Of a DNA stretch of 64,000 nt, positions 55,401 to 63,908 are shown in pieces. The notes below the pieces were generated by a model, which made no database searches, was not told the DNA's origin, and saw only the letters and a program-made list of their open reading frames with translations. The DNA is from an uncultured Bryobacterales bacterium (GTDB taxonomy: Bacteria > Acidobacteriota > Terriglobia > Bryobacterales > UBA6623), in assembly GCA_951813605.1 (NCBI GenBank), contig OX638379.1, positions 2,828,062 to 2,892,061 of the forward strand, given 5' to 3'. The position numbers and the translations under genes are program-made. Position 1 is the first letter of the stretch. Each line of letters starts with the position of its first letter.

Positions 55401-55941
55401 GCTCTAGCCCGTGGTCCTGGATCTCGAGGTAGAAGTTCTCCTTGCCGAAAATGTCGAGATAGTCGTAGGCGATCTTGCGTCCGTCCTTGTAGCTGCGCTG
55501 CAGCAGCGCCTCCTGCAGGTCGCCGCGCAGGCAGGCCGAGAGGCAGATCAAGCCATCGGAGTATTGGGCAAGCAGGTCCTTGCTGATGCGCGGCTTGTAG
55601 TAGAACCCTTCCAGGTACGCGGTCGAAACCAGGTTGATGAGATTGCGATAGCCCGTCTCGTTCTTGCAGAGCAGAACGAGATGGTGATAGCGCATGTCAG
55701 CGTGATGGCGCTTGTGGTCTCCGTCAACGGTGTATACCTCGCAGCCGACGATCGGGTTGACGCCGATCCTCCTAGCAGCGGTGTAAAAGCTGACTGCCCC
55801 GAACAGGTTTCCGTGATCGGTGATGGCAACCGCGGGCCACTCGCGCTGCTCGGCGATCTTCATCAGCCTCGGGATATGGCACGCGCCGTCGAGCAGCGAG
55901 TAGTCGGTGTGGCAGTGGAGGTGGACGAAGGGCTTGGGCAT
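52471..55941 (-). CDS. dnaE: DNA polymerase III alpha subunit
   Basis: This 1156-residue replicative polymerase starts at 55941 with [20 protein letters not shown], the PHP domain. [51 protein letters not shown] and [17 protein letters not shown] mark the catalytic palm and fingers. HhH and OB regions follow ([39 protein letters not shown]). The palm Asp residues (PDVDIDF) are intact. No intein is present. A TATACT box lies 16 nt upstream of the ATG. Its 3' end is duplicated at 51320-51483. Confidence 0.97.
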   Translation of the reverse strand: [1156 protein letters not shown]

Positions 55942-57107
55942 GCGGAATGAAGATCCAAGTATAGGAAAACTCCAAGACGGCTCGGCCCGGCCCTCATGGG
56001 CTGTTTCCCCCTTCGGCAGCCGGTCATGGACACGGGTCGCGATCCACCCCCTAGCGGCGCGATCCCGGGCAAGTCGAAGCCGGACGCTTGGCGAGGACAT
56101 TGCTAAGCGACCGAAGCTGCGGGGATGGTCGCCGCTGCCGCAGCCCCGGGGGGCCCGCGAAGCGCTTTTCGGCTATTTGCGGGACTGAAGGAAGCGTGGC
56201 GCCAGGCAAGCGCGCGGAACGTCAGAGACGAGGCGCATCACTGCGGCGGGAGTGCCCGCGCTGCGACGAGACAAGGCGCCGTGCCACATGAAGAAGGATT
56301 CTCTGCCAGCGTTCCGGAAGCCGTGCCAAACCGCCGGATTCCACGAATGCCTCGGCGCGAGCACGCGCATCGGAAGCGCTCGAATGCGACAAGGGCCCAA
56401 CCGGCTGGCGGAATTCGCCATGGCCCTCGACTCTTGGATCGATTCGTTTTCCGCGAGGCTCTCTGAATCGTCCTCTGGTCTCGCTGCCCTCCATTTCTCT
56501 CCGTCAGAGGTGCCGAGCACGGCACTTCAAGTGAGATGAACTGCGCGGTCGAGATTGTCACGAAAACTAGCTGCCAAGATTCATTTCATGCACCAGCTTG
56601 AGGCCGGGATTGAAGGTCAATCGAATGCCCGGAAGAACCGTGGAGATAGAATTGGACTCGATTCATGCGCTCCCAGCAACAATTGGCTTGACAGTTTCTT
56701 GAACCAAGCGGCGGGCAAGTCATCGGGTCGCGACTGGCTATATCAACGACGGGCGATCGGCGCCTTGAAGACGCGTGCGCGCATTTCCGCGTCACCGTCC
56801 GCACTGGCATCGGCAAATCCAGGATTCTAGAAGAAATTCTAATTAATAATCCCGTGCTTCCTGTGCCCCATATCGATGCAATAACATTGCCATGTTGCTG
56901 GCACAAATTGCGCAGGATGCTGGCAAGAATGCAGCCACGACAATCACGAGAATCCGCCATCAATTACGTTCCGGCACAGAGAATTCTTCGGAGCTCGGTG
57001 CATTTCAATCCCGTCGCCTGAAGGAGGGGGCCGCCCGAAGGCGGATGTCAGCGCTGCGCGGCGAGCCAGGAACAGGTCGGCCCGGCCCCCCGCTGTTCGA
57101 GAGCCGA
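55942..57107. other. Gene-free region, about 1.17 kb
   Basis: No gene can be supported. The dnaE -10 box is at its left end. About 56,540-57,000 is more A/T-rich than the surroundings, similar to the gene-free stretches at 27.9-28.1 and 47.2-47.7 kb, but no shared sequence is apparent by eye. The rest is GC-rich with chance frames only. Confidence 0.45.
55958..55963 (-). promoter_or_regulatory. Putative -10 element of dnaE
   Basis: The minus strand reads TATACT, with 16 nt to the ATG at 55941, giving an expected leader of about 9-10 nt. No -35 match at the usual distance. Confidence 0.45.
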
Positions 57108-58673
57108 CTAGGGCAGCTCGACGCGTACCGGCATGGGCGCACGTGGCGGCTTTAACCCGCCGAAGACCTTCACCAGATGCGCAGCGGGCGGCCGGTGTCC
57201 TCTTGTCATCCAGCTTACGGCCAGATAGACGGCGAGCGAGACGCAGAACGCCGGGATGATCTCATGCACGTCGCGCAGTCCCGGTACAGTGAATCTCACG
57301 CCGAACCGCCATGCCAGCGTCGCGGCCATGCCGACCAGCATCGACCAGAAGGCACCGTGGCCCGTGCCCCACTTCAGGTACAGGCCGCCGAAGATGGCCG
57401 GGAAGAAGCCGGCGGCGAAGACCGCCCCCGAGAAGCTCGTGAGTTCGACCACGCCCGCAGGCGGGTAGATCGTGAGCAAGAAGACCACTCCGCTGTAGGC
57501 GACGATCGCAACCCGCGTCCACCGCACGGTCGATCGCTGGTCAGCCGGCAGCCAAAGATTCCGGATGTCTCCGACCGCCGCCGTGCCCACGATCAACATC
57601 ACTGAGGCCAGCGACGACATTCCAGCGGCGAAAAGGCCGGTGATGCAGATCGCGCTCACTGCGGGGTTGTCGAATTTCGCCAGCATGAAGCCGACGACTT
57701 CGTCGGTGTTGCGAATCAGGTGCGCCGCCTCCTGGTCGTCGGCCATCCCATGCACCAGCGCGCCCAAGCCCATGACGCACACAAGGGAGACGCCGAGGAA
57801 TATCGGCGTCCAAATCATTGCAAAGCGCATGCCCTTTGCATTGTCAATCGAGTAGAAACGGACCAGGCACCGCGGCTCGGCGATCTGCTTCATGCCGACC
57901 GACAGACCGATGCCGAGAATGTAAGTGACCGATACGAGCGCGCCGAACGTCACTAGGCCGTCACCGATGGGGACTCCGTCGGCGGAAACGTGGGACACCT
58001 CCGATATTCGCTCGAAGAGCGGTCCGATTCCTCCCGCGTACACGAACGGGATCGCTGCCATCACGATGGCCACAGCGAGCATCATCAGGCCCTGGACAGC
58101 GTCGGTCCACAGTACGCTGTACATCCCGCCCATCACGGTGTAAAGGCAGGTGAATCCGAGAATCGCCGCCACGCCCCAGCCGTAGGGCACGCCCAGCACG
58201 GTTTCCAGGAGATGGGCGCAACCCTTGGCGATGCCAGCCATGTACCACAGGGTGGCGAACAGAATCGTCAGCGCGGACAGCACCCGCGTCGGCTTGGATA
58301 GCGGGCTCTTGTAACGGAAGTCGAAATAATCGGGAATCGTGACGGATTTCAGCCCGACCGTCTGGTTGCGAAGCCTAGGGCCCAGCAGCAGCCATGACAC
58401 CATGCAAAAGACAGTCCATAACACGCCCACCCACGCCCAGCTCAATCCGGACGCGAAAGCCTGCCCAGCCTGTCCGATGTAGGTGTTGGTGCTTGCGAAC
58501 GTGGAAAAGAACGCTAGAGAGACGACCCACCCGGGTATGCTCCGCTTGGCAACGTAGAATTCATCGACGCCTCGCGAAGCCCGCCGGCGAAAGTGCCAGC
58601 CGATCCCGATGCACGCCGCCAAGTAGACGAGCAGCGCTAACAGGACCGGCCAGTGCTCGATCAAGGCAGCCAT
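57108..58673 (-). CDS. Sodium:solute symporter family (SSF) protein
   Basis: This 521-residue secondary transporter of the SSF/LeuT-fold type has about 13 membrane segments. The start at 58673 gives MAALIEHWPVLLALLVYLAA. Landmarks are DEFYVAKRSIPGWVVSLAFFSTFAST, FDFRYKSPLSKPTRVLSALTI, YTVMGGMYSVLWTDAVQGLMM, LGIGLSVGMKQIAEPRCLVRFYSIDN and GMSSLASVMLIVGTAAVGDI, covering the sodium-site region. The substrate is not predictable (sugars, amino acids or organic acids). It follows a 35-residue membrane protein by 5 bp. Confidence 0.92.
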   Translation of the reverse strand: MAALIEHWPVLLALLVYLAACIGIGWHFRRRASRGVDEFYVAKRSIPGWVVSLAFFSTFASTNTYIGQAGQAFASGLSWAWVGVLWTVFCMVSWLLLGPRLRNQTVGLKSVTIPDYFDFRYKSPLSKPTRVLSALTILFATLWYMAGIAKGCAHLLETVLGVPYGWGVAAILGFTCLYTVMGGMYSVLWTDAVQGLMMLAVAIVMAAIPFVYAGGIGPLFERISEVSHVSADGVPIGDGLVTFGALVSVTYILGIGLSVGMKQIAEPRCLVRFYSIDNAKGMRFAMIWTPIFLGVSLVCVMGLGALVHGMADDQEAAHLIRNTDEVVGFMLAKFDNPAVSAICITGLFAAGMSSLASVMLIVGTAAVGDIRNLWLPADQRSTVRWTRVAIVAYSGVVFLLTIYPPAGVVELTSFSGAVFAAGFFPAIFGGLYLKWGTGHGAFWSMLVGMAATLAWRFGVRFTVPGLRDVHEIIPAFCVSLAVYLAVSWMTRGHRPPAAHLVKVFGGLKPPRAPMPVRVELP

Positions 58674-58678
58674 CGTCG

Positions 58679-58786
58679 CTATTCGTCGTCTCGACGCACC
58701 TCGACATTGAGACGCGTGACGATCCAAGCGTTAAGGACAACTAAGACGACGATTGCGAGGTAGGCGGCTGCGGTCAAGAAATCCAC
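58679..58786 (-). CDS. Symporter small accessory membrane protein (35 aa)
   Basis: This tiny gene starts with GTG at 58786. An AGAGGA Shine-Dalgarno lies upstream at normal spacing. It stops with TAG at 58679, 5 bp before the symporter ATG. The protein is one membrane helix, AAYLAIVVLVVLNAWIVTRL, with the charged tail EVRRDDE. Such small subunits commonly accompany SSF transporters, and its position, ribosome site and topology all support a real gene. It probably stabilises or regulates the symporter; that part is inference. Confidence 0.75.
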   Translation of the reverse strand: MDFLTAAAYLAIVVLVVLNAWIVTRLNVEVRRDDE

Positions 58787-58898
58787 GGCTTCCTCTATGG
58801 TCTCTCAAGCCGCGGACCGTCCGGGCCGCGAGCGGGGCGCTCCCGCCCACGGTCGAGTACTTAGTGTGGGCGCACCTGCGCTCCGTGGGCAGTCTCTC

Positions 58899-59411
58899 CT
58901 ACTGGACGCGCTTCGCGACAATCGTCACGCCACGACCCTGGCCGCCGCCGCGACGAGCTCCTCCGGGGCCCTGCCCTCTGGCTCCGCCCTGGCCGCCGGC
59001 AGGACGTTGGCCGCCGCCCCGGCCGCCAGGGGGGCGCCCACCGCCTGGTCCGCGCCCACCGCCGGGGGCGCCGGCTGGACGCTGCGCGGTGCGCGTTAAC
59101 TGCATTTCATCGCCCATGACCTTGCCCTGGAACTGGAAGCGGAACTCCATCTCTCCGCGCATTACCGTCTGGACGAACGATACTTCGTCACCCGAGATCC
59201 TGCCGTCTTTGATCTCGAACTGGACCCTGTCGTTCCCGACGGTGCCGGTCAGGGAATCGCCATCCGACTTGAGGTCGAACATCATGACCTGCGTTCCCCT
59301 GGGATTCTCGATCTCGGCCTTCCACTTGCCGTCCACCCCGGCCGCGCGCAACCTGCGAACCGAAACTGCGGCCATGGGCACGACCATGGCAAATGCTCTT
59401 CTGGAAATCAT
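58899..59411 (-). CDS. Exported protein with Gly/Arg/Pro-rich tail, unknown function
   Basis: This 170-residue protein starts at 59411 with a GGAGGG Shine-Dalgarno 9 nt upstream. The N-terminus MISRRAFAMVVPMAAVSV resembles a twin-arginine or Sec signal. Residues about 30-110 form a beta-rich domain, VDGKWKAEIENPRGTQVMMFDLKSDGDSLTGTV, FEIKDGRISGDEVSF and MRGEMEFRFQFQGKVMGDEMQLTR, of the 'extracellular lipocalin-like' look seen in many hypothetical exported proteins. The last 60 residues are a low-complexity GGRGPGGGRPPGGRGGGQ run ending TIVAKRVQ. No function is assigned. Confidence 0.65.
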   Translation of the reverse strand: MISRRAFAMVVPMAAVSVRRLRAAGVDGKWKAEIENPRGTQVMMFDLKSDGDSLTGTVGNDRVQFEIKDGRISGDEVSFVQTVMRGEMEFRFQFQGKVMGDEMQLTRTAQRPAGAPGGGRGPGGGRPPGGRGGGQRPAGGQGGARGQGPGGARRGGGQGRGVTIVAKRVQ

Positions 59412-59464
59412 TCTCTTAAGCCCTCCCGGTGCTTGCATGTTTAGGCGCAGCGGATCACCCGAGG

Positions 59465-60118
59465 TTATGCCGAGGCAGCAAGTCTTAACACTCTCTTGAT
59501 TTCGGCCGCGCCAATCCGCCCTTCCCGCAGGATCCGCGGCTCGGGGGAGGCAAGATCCAAGATGGTCGACGGCACGGGATGCATCACGCGTCCGGAGTCG
59601 AGGATCAAGGGCAAGCGATCTCCCAGTTGCGCTTGGACCTCGTCAGCGGACCGCGCGCCGGCACGACCCGACAGGTTCGCGCTAGTGCCGGTCAAAGGGC
59701 AGCTGGCTTGGCGCGCGATGGCGCGCACCAAGGGCGAGCACGGCAGCCGCAAGGCAACCGTGTCGAGACCGGCAGTGACCATCGCCGGCAGACTCCCCCT
59801 CGCGGGAAGCACCATCGTCAGCGGTCCCGGCCAAAACGCGCTGGCCAGCGTCGCAAAGACGCTCGGAGGACGGCGTGTCACTTGCCGTGCACGGGCCAGG
59901 GAGTCGACCAGCAGCAGGATGGGCTTGTCTGCGGGGCGCCTCTTGACACGGAAGATCGCCCGCAAAGCGCGCTCGCTTCGCGCGTCCGCCAGCAGGCCGT
60001 AGAGCGTGTCGGTCGGTGCCGCGATCACCTGGCCCCGCCGAATCTCCTCGGCCCCGCGCCGGACCGCCTCCAATGCCGGCCGTCGAGGGTTCACTGGCAC
60101 GCGCAAGCACCCGGGCAC
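59465..60118 (-). CDS. Threonylcarbamoyl-AMP synthase (Sua5/YrdC/TsaC)
   Basis: This 217-residue enzyme makes threonylcarbamoyl-AMP for the t6A modification of tRNAs that read ANN codons. AAPTDTLYGLLADA, IFRVKRRPADKPILLLVDS, FWPGPLTMVLPA, VALRLPCSPLVRAIA and LTGTSANLSGRAGARSADEV are the family blocks, and the length matches the YrdC-only form. The start is taken as the GTG at 60118 because a perfect TAATAT box precedes it by 8 nt. GTG codons at 60100 and 60094 are alternatives. It is divergent from the SpoU gene. Confidence 0.9.
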   Translation of the reverse strand: MPGCLRVPVNPRRPALEAVRRGAEEIRRGQVIAAPTDTLYGLLADARSERALRAIFRVKRRPADKPILLLVDSLARARQVTRRPPSVFATLASAFWPGPLTMVLPARGSLPAMVTAGLDTVALRLPCSPLVRAIARQASCPLTGTSANLSGRAGARSADEVQAQLGDRLPLILDSGRVMHPVPSTILDLASPEPRILREGRIGAAEIKRVLRLAASA

Positions 60119-60126
60119 AGTCCACC

Positions 60127-60132
60127 ATATTA
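60127..60132 (-). promoter_or_regulatory. Putative -10 element of the Sua5-type gene
   Basis: The minus strand reads TAATAT, with 8 nt to the GTG at 60118. This favours that GTG as the start and a nearly leaderless mRNA. Confidence 0.5.
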
Positions 60133-60170
60133 CGCTTAAGGTCCGGACACCCTCCGCCGAGGGCAGAGCG

Positions 60171-60959
60171 ATGCCTAGCCGCCAAGAAATCATCACGAGC
60201 CGGAGCAATCCGTTGCTGAAAAAGTTGCGGCAGGCCGTGTCGCGGCGGTCGCTGACCGCGACCGGATTCGCTCTGGCGGAGTCGCCGCACCTGCTTAACG
60301 AGGCTTTGCGCTCCGGAGTCGAGATCGAGCGGGTTTTCGCAAGCGAAAGGACGGCAGCCGCGGTGGCCGGGCGACTTCCTCCGCACCGGCGCATTCCGTT
60401 GCATGTGGTCGCCGACAAGCTCTTTGACCGCGTCGCAACCACATCGCGCAGCCAAGGCGTCCTCTCGCTGGTGAAGCTTCCGGAATCGGAACCCGGCCCC
60501 GTCTTCGCGGGATTGACGCTCGTTCTCGACGGCATACAGGATCCGGGCAACGCCGGCACGATAGCCCGCTCCGCGGAAGCGTTCGGCGCTTCGGGCATTG
60601 TCTTTCTGAAAGGGTCGGCTTTGCCGACCAACCCCAAGGCGTTGCGGGCCGCCGCCGGCTCACTCTTCCGCCTGCCTGTCCTGGTGGGCACCGAAGCCGG
60701 CGCGCTCCCCGGGCTCGCCCGCCAGCACGGCAAGACGATCTTCGCCGCGGAGGCCCGCGGGGGCGTTCCGCTGTTCGACGCCGGTATTTCCCGGGACGCC
60801 GCGGTCGTCATCGGATCCGAGACCCACGGCATCACGCCGGTCATCCTGGAGGCCGCGACCCCTCTCGCAATACCGACGAAGTCGGTCGAGTCCCTGAATG
60901 CAGCCGCGGCTGCGGCGGTCATCATGTACGAGTGCTGGCGGAGCGGACTGCGATCGTGA
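60171..60959 (+). CDS. TrmH/SpoU-family RNA 2'-O-methyltransferase
   Basis: This 262-residue SPOUT-fold methyltransferase acts on tRNA or rRNA. An N-terminal substrate-binding domain (ITSRSNPLLKKLRQAVSRRS, FALAESPHLLNEAL) precedes the knot. Motif 1 is LVLDGIQDPGNAGTIARSAEAFGA, motif 2 VVIGSETHGI and motif 3 IPTKSVESLNAAAAAAVIMYE, all intact. The target nucleotide cannot be read from sequence. The start is the ATG at 60171. Its TGA overlaps the GTG of rarA (GTGA), so they are co-translated. Confidence 0.92.
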   Translation: MPSRQEIITSRSNPLLKKLRQAVSRRSLTATGFALAESPHLLNEALRSGVEIERVFASERTAAAVAGRLPPHRRIPLHVVADKLFDRVATTSRSQGVLSLVKLPESEPGPVFAGLTLVLDGIQDPGNAGTIARSAEAFGASGIVFLKGSALPTNPKALRAAAGSLFRLPVLVGTEAGALPGLARQHGKTIFAAEARGGVPLFDAGISRDAAVVIGSETHGITPVILEAATPLAIPTKSVESLNAAAAAAVIMYECWRSGLRS

Positions 60960-62287
60960 GCCTTTTTCAGCCCGCCACCGACCATTCCGGCACCAGCGGG
61001 AGGCCGCTGCCGGAGCGGATGCGGCCCCGGTCCTTGGCGGAGTTCGTCGGGCAGGAGCACTTGCTGGGCGAGGGCAAGCCGCTCCGCCGCCAGATCGAAG
61101 CCGACGAACTCGGTTCGATGATCTTCTGGGGCCCTCCCGGCGTGGGCAAGACGTCCCTCGCGCGAATCATCGCCAGCGCCACTCGCTGCGAGTTTGTCTC
61201 CTTCAGCGGCGTCATGAGCCGTATCAGGGACGTCAAGGCAGTTCTGGTCGACGCCGAGCGAATGAGGCGTGCGGGGAGGCGGACGATTGTGTTCGTCGAC
61301 GAGATCCACCGCTTCAACAAGGCCCAGCAAGATGCCTTCCTACCCTATGTCGAGAGGGGCGACATCGTCCTGATCGGCGCAACGACCGAGAATCCGTCCT
61401 TTGAGGTGATTTCGGCGCTGCTGTCCCGGGCGAAAGTCTACACCTTGGAGCACTTGACGTCCCCTCAATTGGTCCATCTCCAGAAGTCCGCCCTGCTGGA
61501 TGCCGAGCGCGGCTTGGCGCGCTGCAACGCGAGCATCCCGCCGGAACTGCTGGAGCGCATCGCGGTCTTCGCGGGAGGGGACGCCCGCGCCGCGCTAATG
61601 GCTCTCGAAACTCTCGCCGGGGCCGCCTCGGACGGCGAGGCGTCGGAAGCCTTGCTCGAGGACGTGTTGCAGAAGCGGCTCCCACGCTACGACAAGGCCG
61701 GGGACGAGCACTTGAATCTCATCTCGGCCCTGCATAAGTCGGTCCGCTCAAGCGATCCGGACGCCGCGCTGTACTGGCTCGCCTACATGCTGGAAGGCGG
61801 GGAGGACCGTCTCTACATCGGGAGGCGATTGGTACGCATGGCAGCCGAGGACATCGGTCTCGCGGATCCGCGGGCGGTGCAATTGGCGATGGCTGCGGTC
61901 GACGCCTTCCGCCTCGTGGGCGAGCCGGAGGGCGATCTCTTCCTGGCCGAAGTGGCCGTCTACCTCGCTGTCGCGCCGAAGTCGGATGCGGTCTACACCG
62001 CTCTCGGCGCGGCGCAACGGGACGTGCGCAGGGGCCCGGCTCCGGTCGTGCCTCTGCAACTTCGCAACGCCCCGACGAAGCTGATGCGCGAGCTTGGGTA
62101 TGCCGCAGGCTACGAGCACGCGCACGCGAACGAGGACGCACTGGTCGGCATGCCCTGCCTGCCCGAGGGCATGGAGAGCAAGCGCTATTACTTCCCGACG
62201 CGCCGCGGCATAGAGGAACGCATCTCCCGGCGGCTCGACGAAGTCCGCAAGCGGCGAGCTAGCCTGAGCTCCGAGAAACGGAACTAG
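60956..62287 (+). CDS. rarA: Replication-associated recombination protein A (RarA/MgsA)
   Basis: This 443-residue AAA+ ATPase acts at stalled replication forks. Walker A GPPGVGKTS, Walker B FVDEIHRFNKAQQDAFLPYVERGDIVLIGATTENPSFEV (with the sensor 1 segment) and the C-terminal AYMLEGGEDRLYIGRRLVRMAAEDIGLADPRAVQ region match RarA. The start is the GTG at 60956 overlapping the upstream stop. It converges with cimA with no spacer. Confidence 0.95.
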   Translation: MSLFQPATDHSGTSGRPLPERMRPRSLAEFVGQEHLLGEGKPLRRQIEADELGSMIFWGPPGVGKTSLARIIASATRCEFVSFSGVMSRIRDVKAVLVDAERMRRAGRRTIVFVDEIHRFNKAQQDAFLPYVERGDIVLIGATTENPSFEVISALLSRAKVYTLEHLTSPQLVHLQKSALLDAERGLARCNASIPPELLERIAVFAGGDARAALMALETLAGAASDGEASEALLEDVLQKRLPRYDKAGDEHLNLISALHKSVRSSDPDAALYWLAYMLEGGEDRLYIGRRLVRMAAEDIGLADPRAVQLAMAAVDAFRLVGEPEGDLFLAEVAVYLAVAPKSDAVYTALGAAQRDVRRGPAPVVPLQLRNAPTKLMRELGYAAGYEHAHANEDALVGMPCLPEGMESKRYYFPTRRGIEERISRRLDEVRKRRASLSSEKRN

Positions 62288-63889
62288 CTACTCGGCATTC
62301 CCGCTCACGGCCGCGGCGGGCAGTTCCTGGCGCAGCCGCAGCAGTTCGAGCCGCACCGAGTCGCAAAGGGCGTTCCAGCTGGCCTCCAGAACGTCGTCCG
62401 ACACGCCCACTGTGGTCCAGCTGGACTCGTGATCCGCCCAGTTGATCAAGACCCGCACCTTGGCGGCAGTGCCCTTGCCCGGGTTCAGCACACGCACTTT
62501 GTAGTCGACGAGCCGGATGTCCGCGACAGCTGGGTAGACCGTCGAGAGGCACCGCCGCAAAGCCCCTGCCATGGCGTCGAACGGTCCTTGAGCCGCGACG
62601 TTGGCGCGACGGACCCCGTCCGGAGTCTCCACGCTCATCTCGACCTGGCATTCCGAATGGTCGCGCCCCGACTTGCGGATCGACATTTCCATTGACTGGA
62701 GGCGGAAAAGGTGCTTTTCCTCCGCCAGAGCCTGGCGAATCAGCAGTTCGAAGGATCCGTCGGCGGCTTCCAGTTCGTAGCCTTCGAACTCCATCCGCTT
62801 GACGCGGTCGAGAACCTGCTTGCGAGCATCCGCCCCGAGCCGGTCGTCCAAGCCCTTCTCTCGAAGCTTGAATGTGATGTTGCTGCGCCCGGACAGGTCG
62901 CTGACGAGGACGCGCCGGCTATTGCCCACGGCTTCCGGCTCAACATGCTCGTAGGTGAGGGCGTCGCGCAGAACCGCGCTGACGTGGATGCCGCCCTTGT
63001 GGGCGAAGGCGCTCTTGCCGACGAACGCGGCCCCGTTCGCAAGAGGCAGGTTGGCAGTGTCGGCGATGTAGTTCGCGAAGGAAGTGAGCCTCGCGACATT
63101 CTCGCGTCCGACGAGGCTATGACCCAACTTCAGCTCGAGATTGCAGATCGTCGCGATCAGGTTGCAGTTCCCGCAGCGCTCGCCGTAGCCGTTCATGGTG
63201 CCCTGCACGTGGGTCGCGCCGAGTTCGACTGCGGCAATTGCGTTGGCGACCGCCAGCTCGGAATCGTTGTGCGTGTGGATGCCGATCACGCCGCCGAAGT
63301 TCTGGCGAACGTCCGCGAAGATCTCGGCGAGGCGGTCGGTCAGGGTGCCGCCGTTGGTGTCGCAGAGCACGAGGCAGTCCGCGCCGGCGCCCTGCGCCGC
63401 TTCGAGCGTGCGCAGCGCGAAGTCCCGGCTGGCCAAGTAGCCGTCGAAGAAATGCTCCGCGTCGTAGATCACCTCGCGGCCCAAGCGCTTCAGGTGCGCG
63501 ACCGTAGAGCGGATCATTTCCAGATTCTGCCGCTCGGTCACGCGCAGGGCGCGCTCGGTGTGCAGGTTCCAGCTCTTTCCGAAGATCGTCACCACCGGCG
63601 TGGCCGACTCCACCAGCATCCGCACGTTCGGATCGTCCTCGACCGAGCTGGCGCCGTGGCGGGTCGATCCGAAAGCGACCAGGCGCGCCTGCCCGAGATG
63701 CAAGTCCGTCTTGGCTCGCTCGAAGAATTCCGCATCGCGCGGGTTCGATCCCGGCCACCCGCCCTCGATGTAATGAATGCCCAGTTCGTCCAGCTTGCAC
63801 GCGATGGCAAGCTTGTCGGCGACGGAGAACGCTACGTTCTCGCCCTGGGTGCCGTCGCGAAGAGTCGTATCGTAGACAGAGACTCGCAT
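62288..63889 (-). CDS. cimA: (R)-citramalate synthase
   Basis: This 533-residue enzyme condenses pyruvate with acetyl-CoA to citramalate for isoleucine synthesis without threonine. The DRE-TIM barrel begins VYDTTLRDGTQGENVAFSVADK; IEGGWPGSNPRDAEFFERA is characteristic of CimA-type rather than LeuA-type members. GIHTHNDSELAVANAIAAVE and GTMNGYGERCGNCNLIATI supply metal and substrate residues. The C-terminal LeuA-type regulatory domain is present, so feedback control is expected. The start is the ATG at 63889. Confidence 0.94.
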   Translation of the reverse strand: MRVSVYDTTLRDGTQGENVAFSVADKLAIACKLDELGIHYIEGGWPGSNPRDAEFFERAKTDLHLGQARLVAFGSTRHGASSVEDDPNVRMLVESATPVVTIFGKSWNLHTERALRVTERQNLEMIRSTVAHLKRLGREVIYDAEHFFDGYLASRDFALRTLEAAQGAGADCLVLCDTNGGTLTDRLAEIFADVRQNFGGVIGIHTHNDSELAVANAIAAVELGATHVQGTMNGYGERCGNCNLIATICNLELKLGHSLVGRENVARLTSFANYIADTANLPLANGAAFVGKSAFAHKGGIHVSAVLRDALTYEHVEPEAVGNSRRVLVSDLSGRSNITFKLREKGLDDRLGADARKQVLDRVKRMEFEGYELEAADGSFELLIRQALAEEKHLFRLQSMEMSIRKSGRDHSECQVEMSVETPDGVRRANVAAQGPFDAMAGALRRCLSTVYPAVADIRLVDYKVRVLNPGKGTAAKVRVLINWADHESSWTTVGVSDDVLEASWNALCDSVRLELLRLRQELPAAAVSGNAE

Positions 63890-63908
63890 AGATCCGCACT
63901 CGCTCCGG

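Noticed and set aside
63738-63760. A GGTTCGATCCC stretch resembling a tRNA T-arm
   Set aside because: It lies inside the cimA coding region (GWPGSNPRD block) and no cloverleaf surrounds it.
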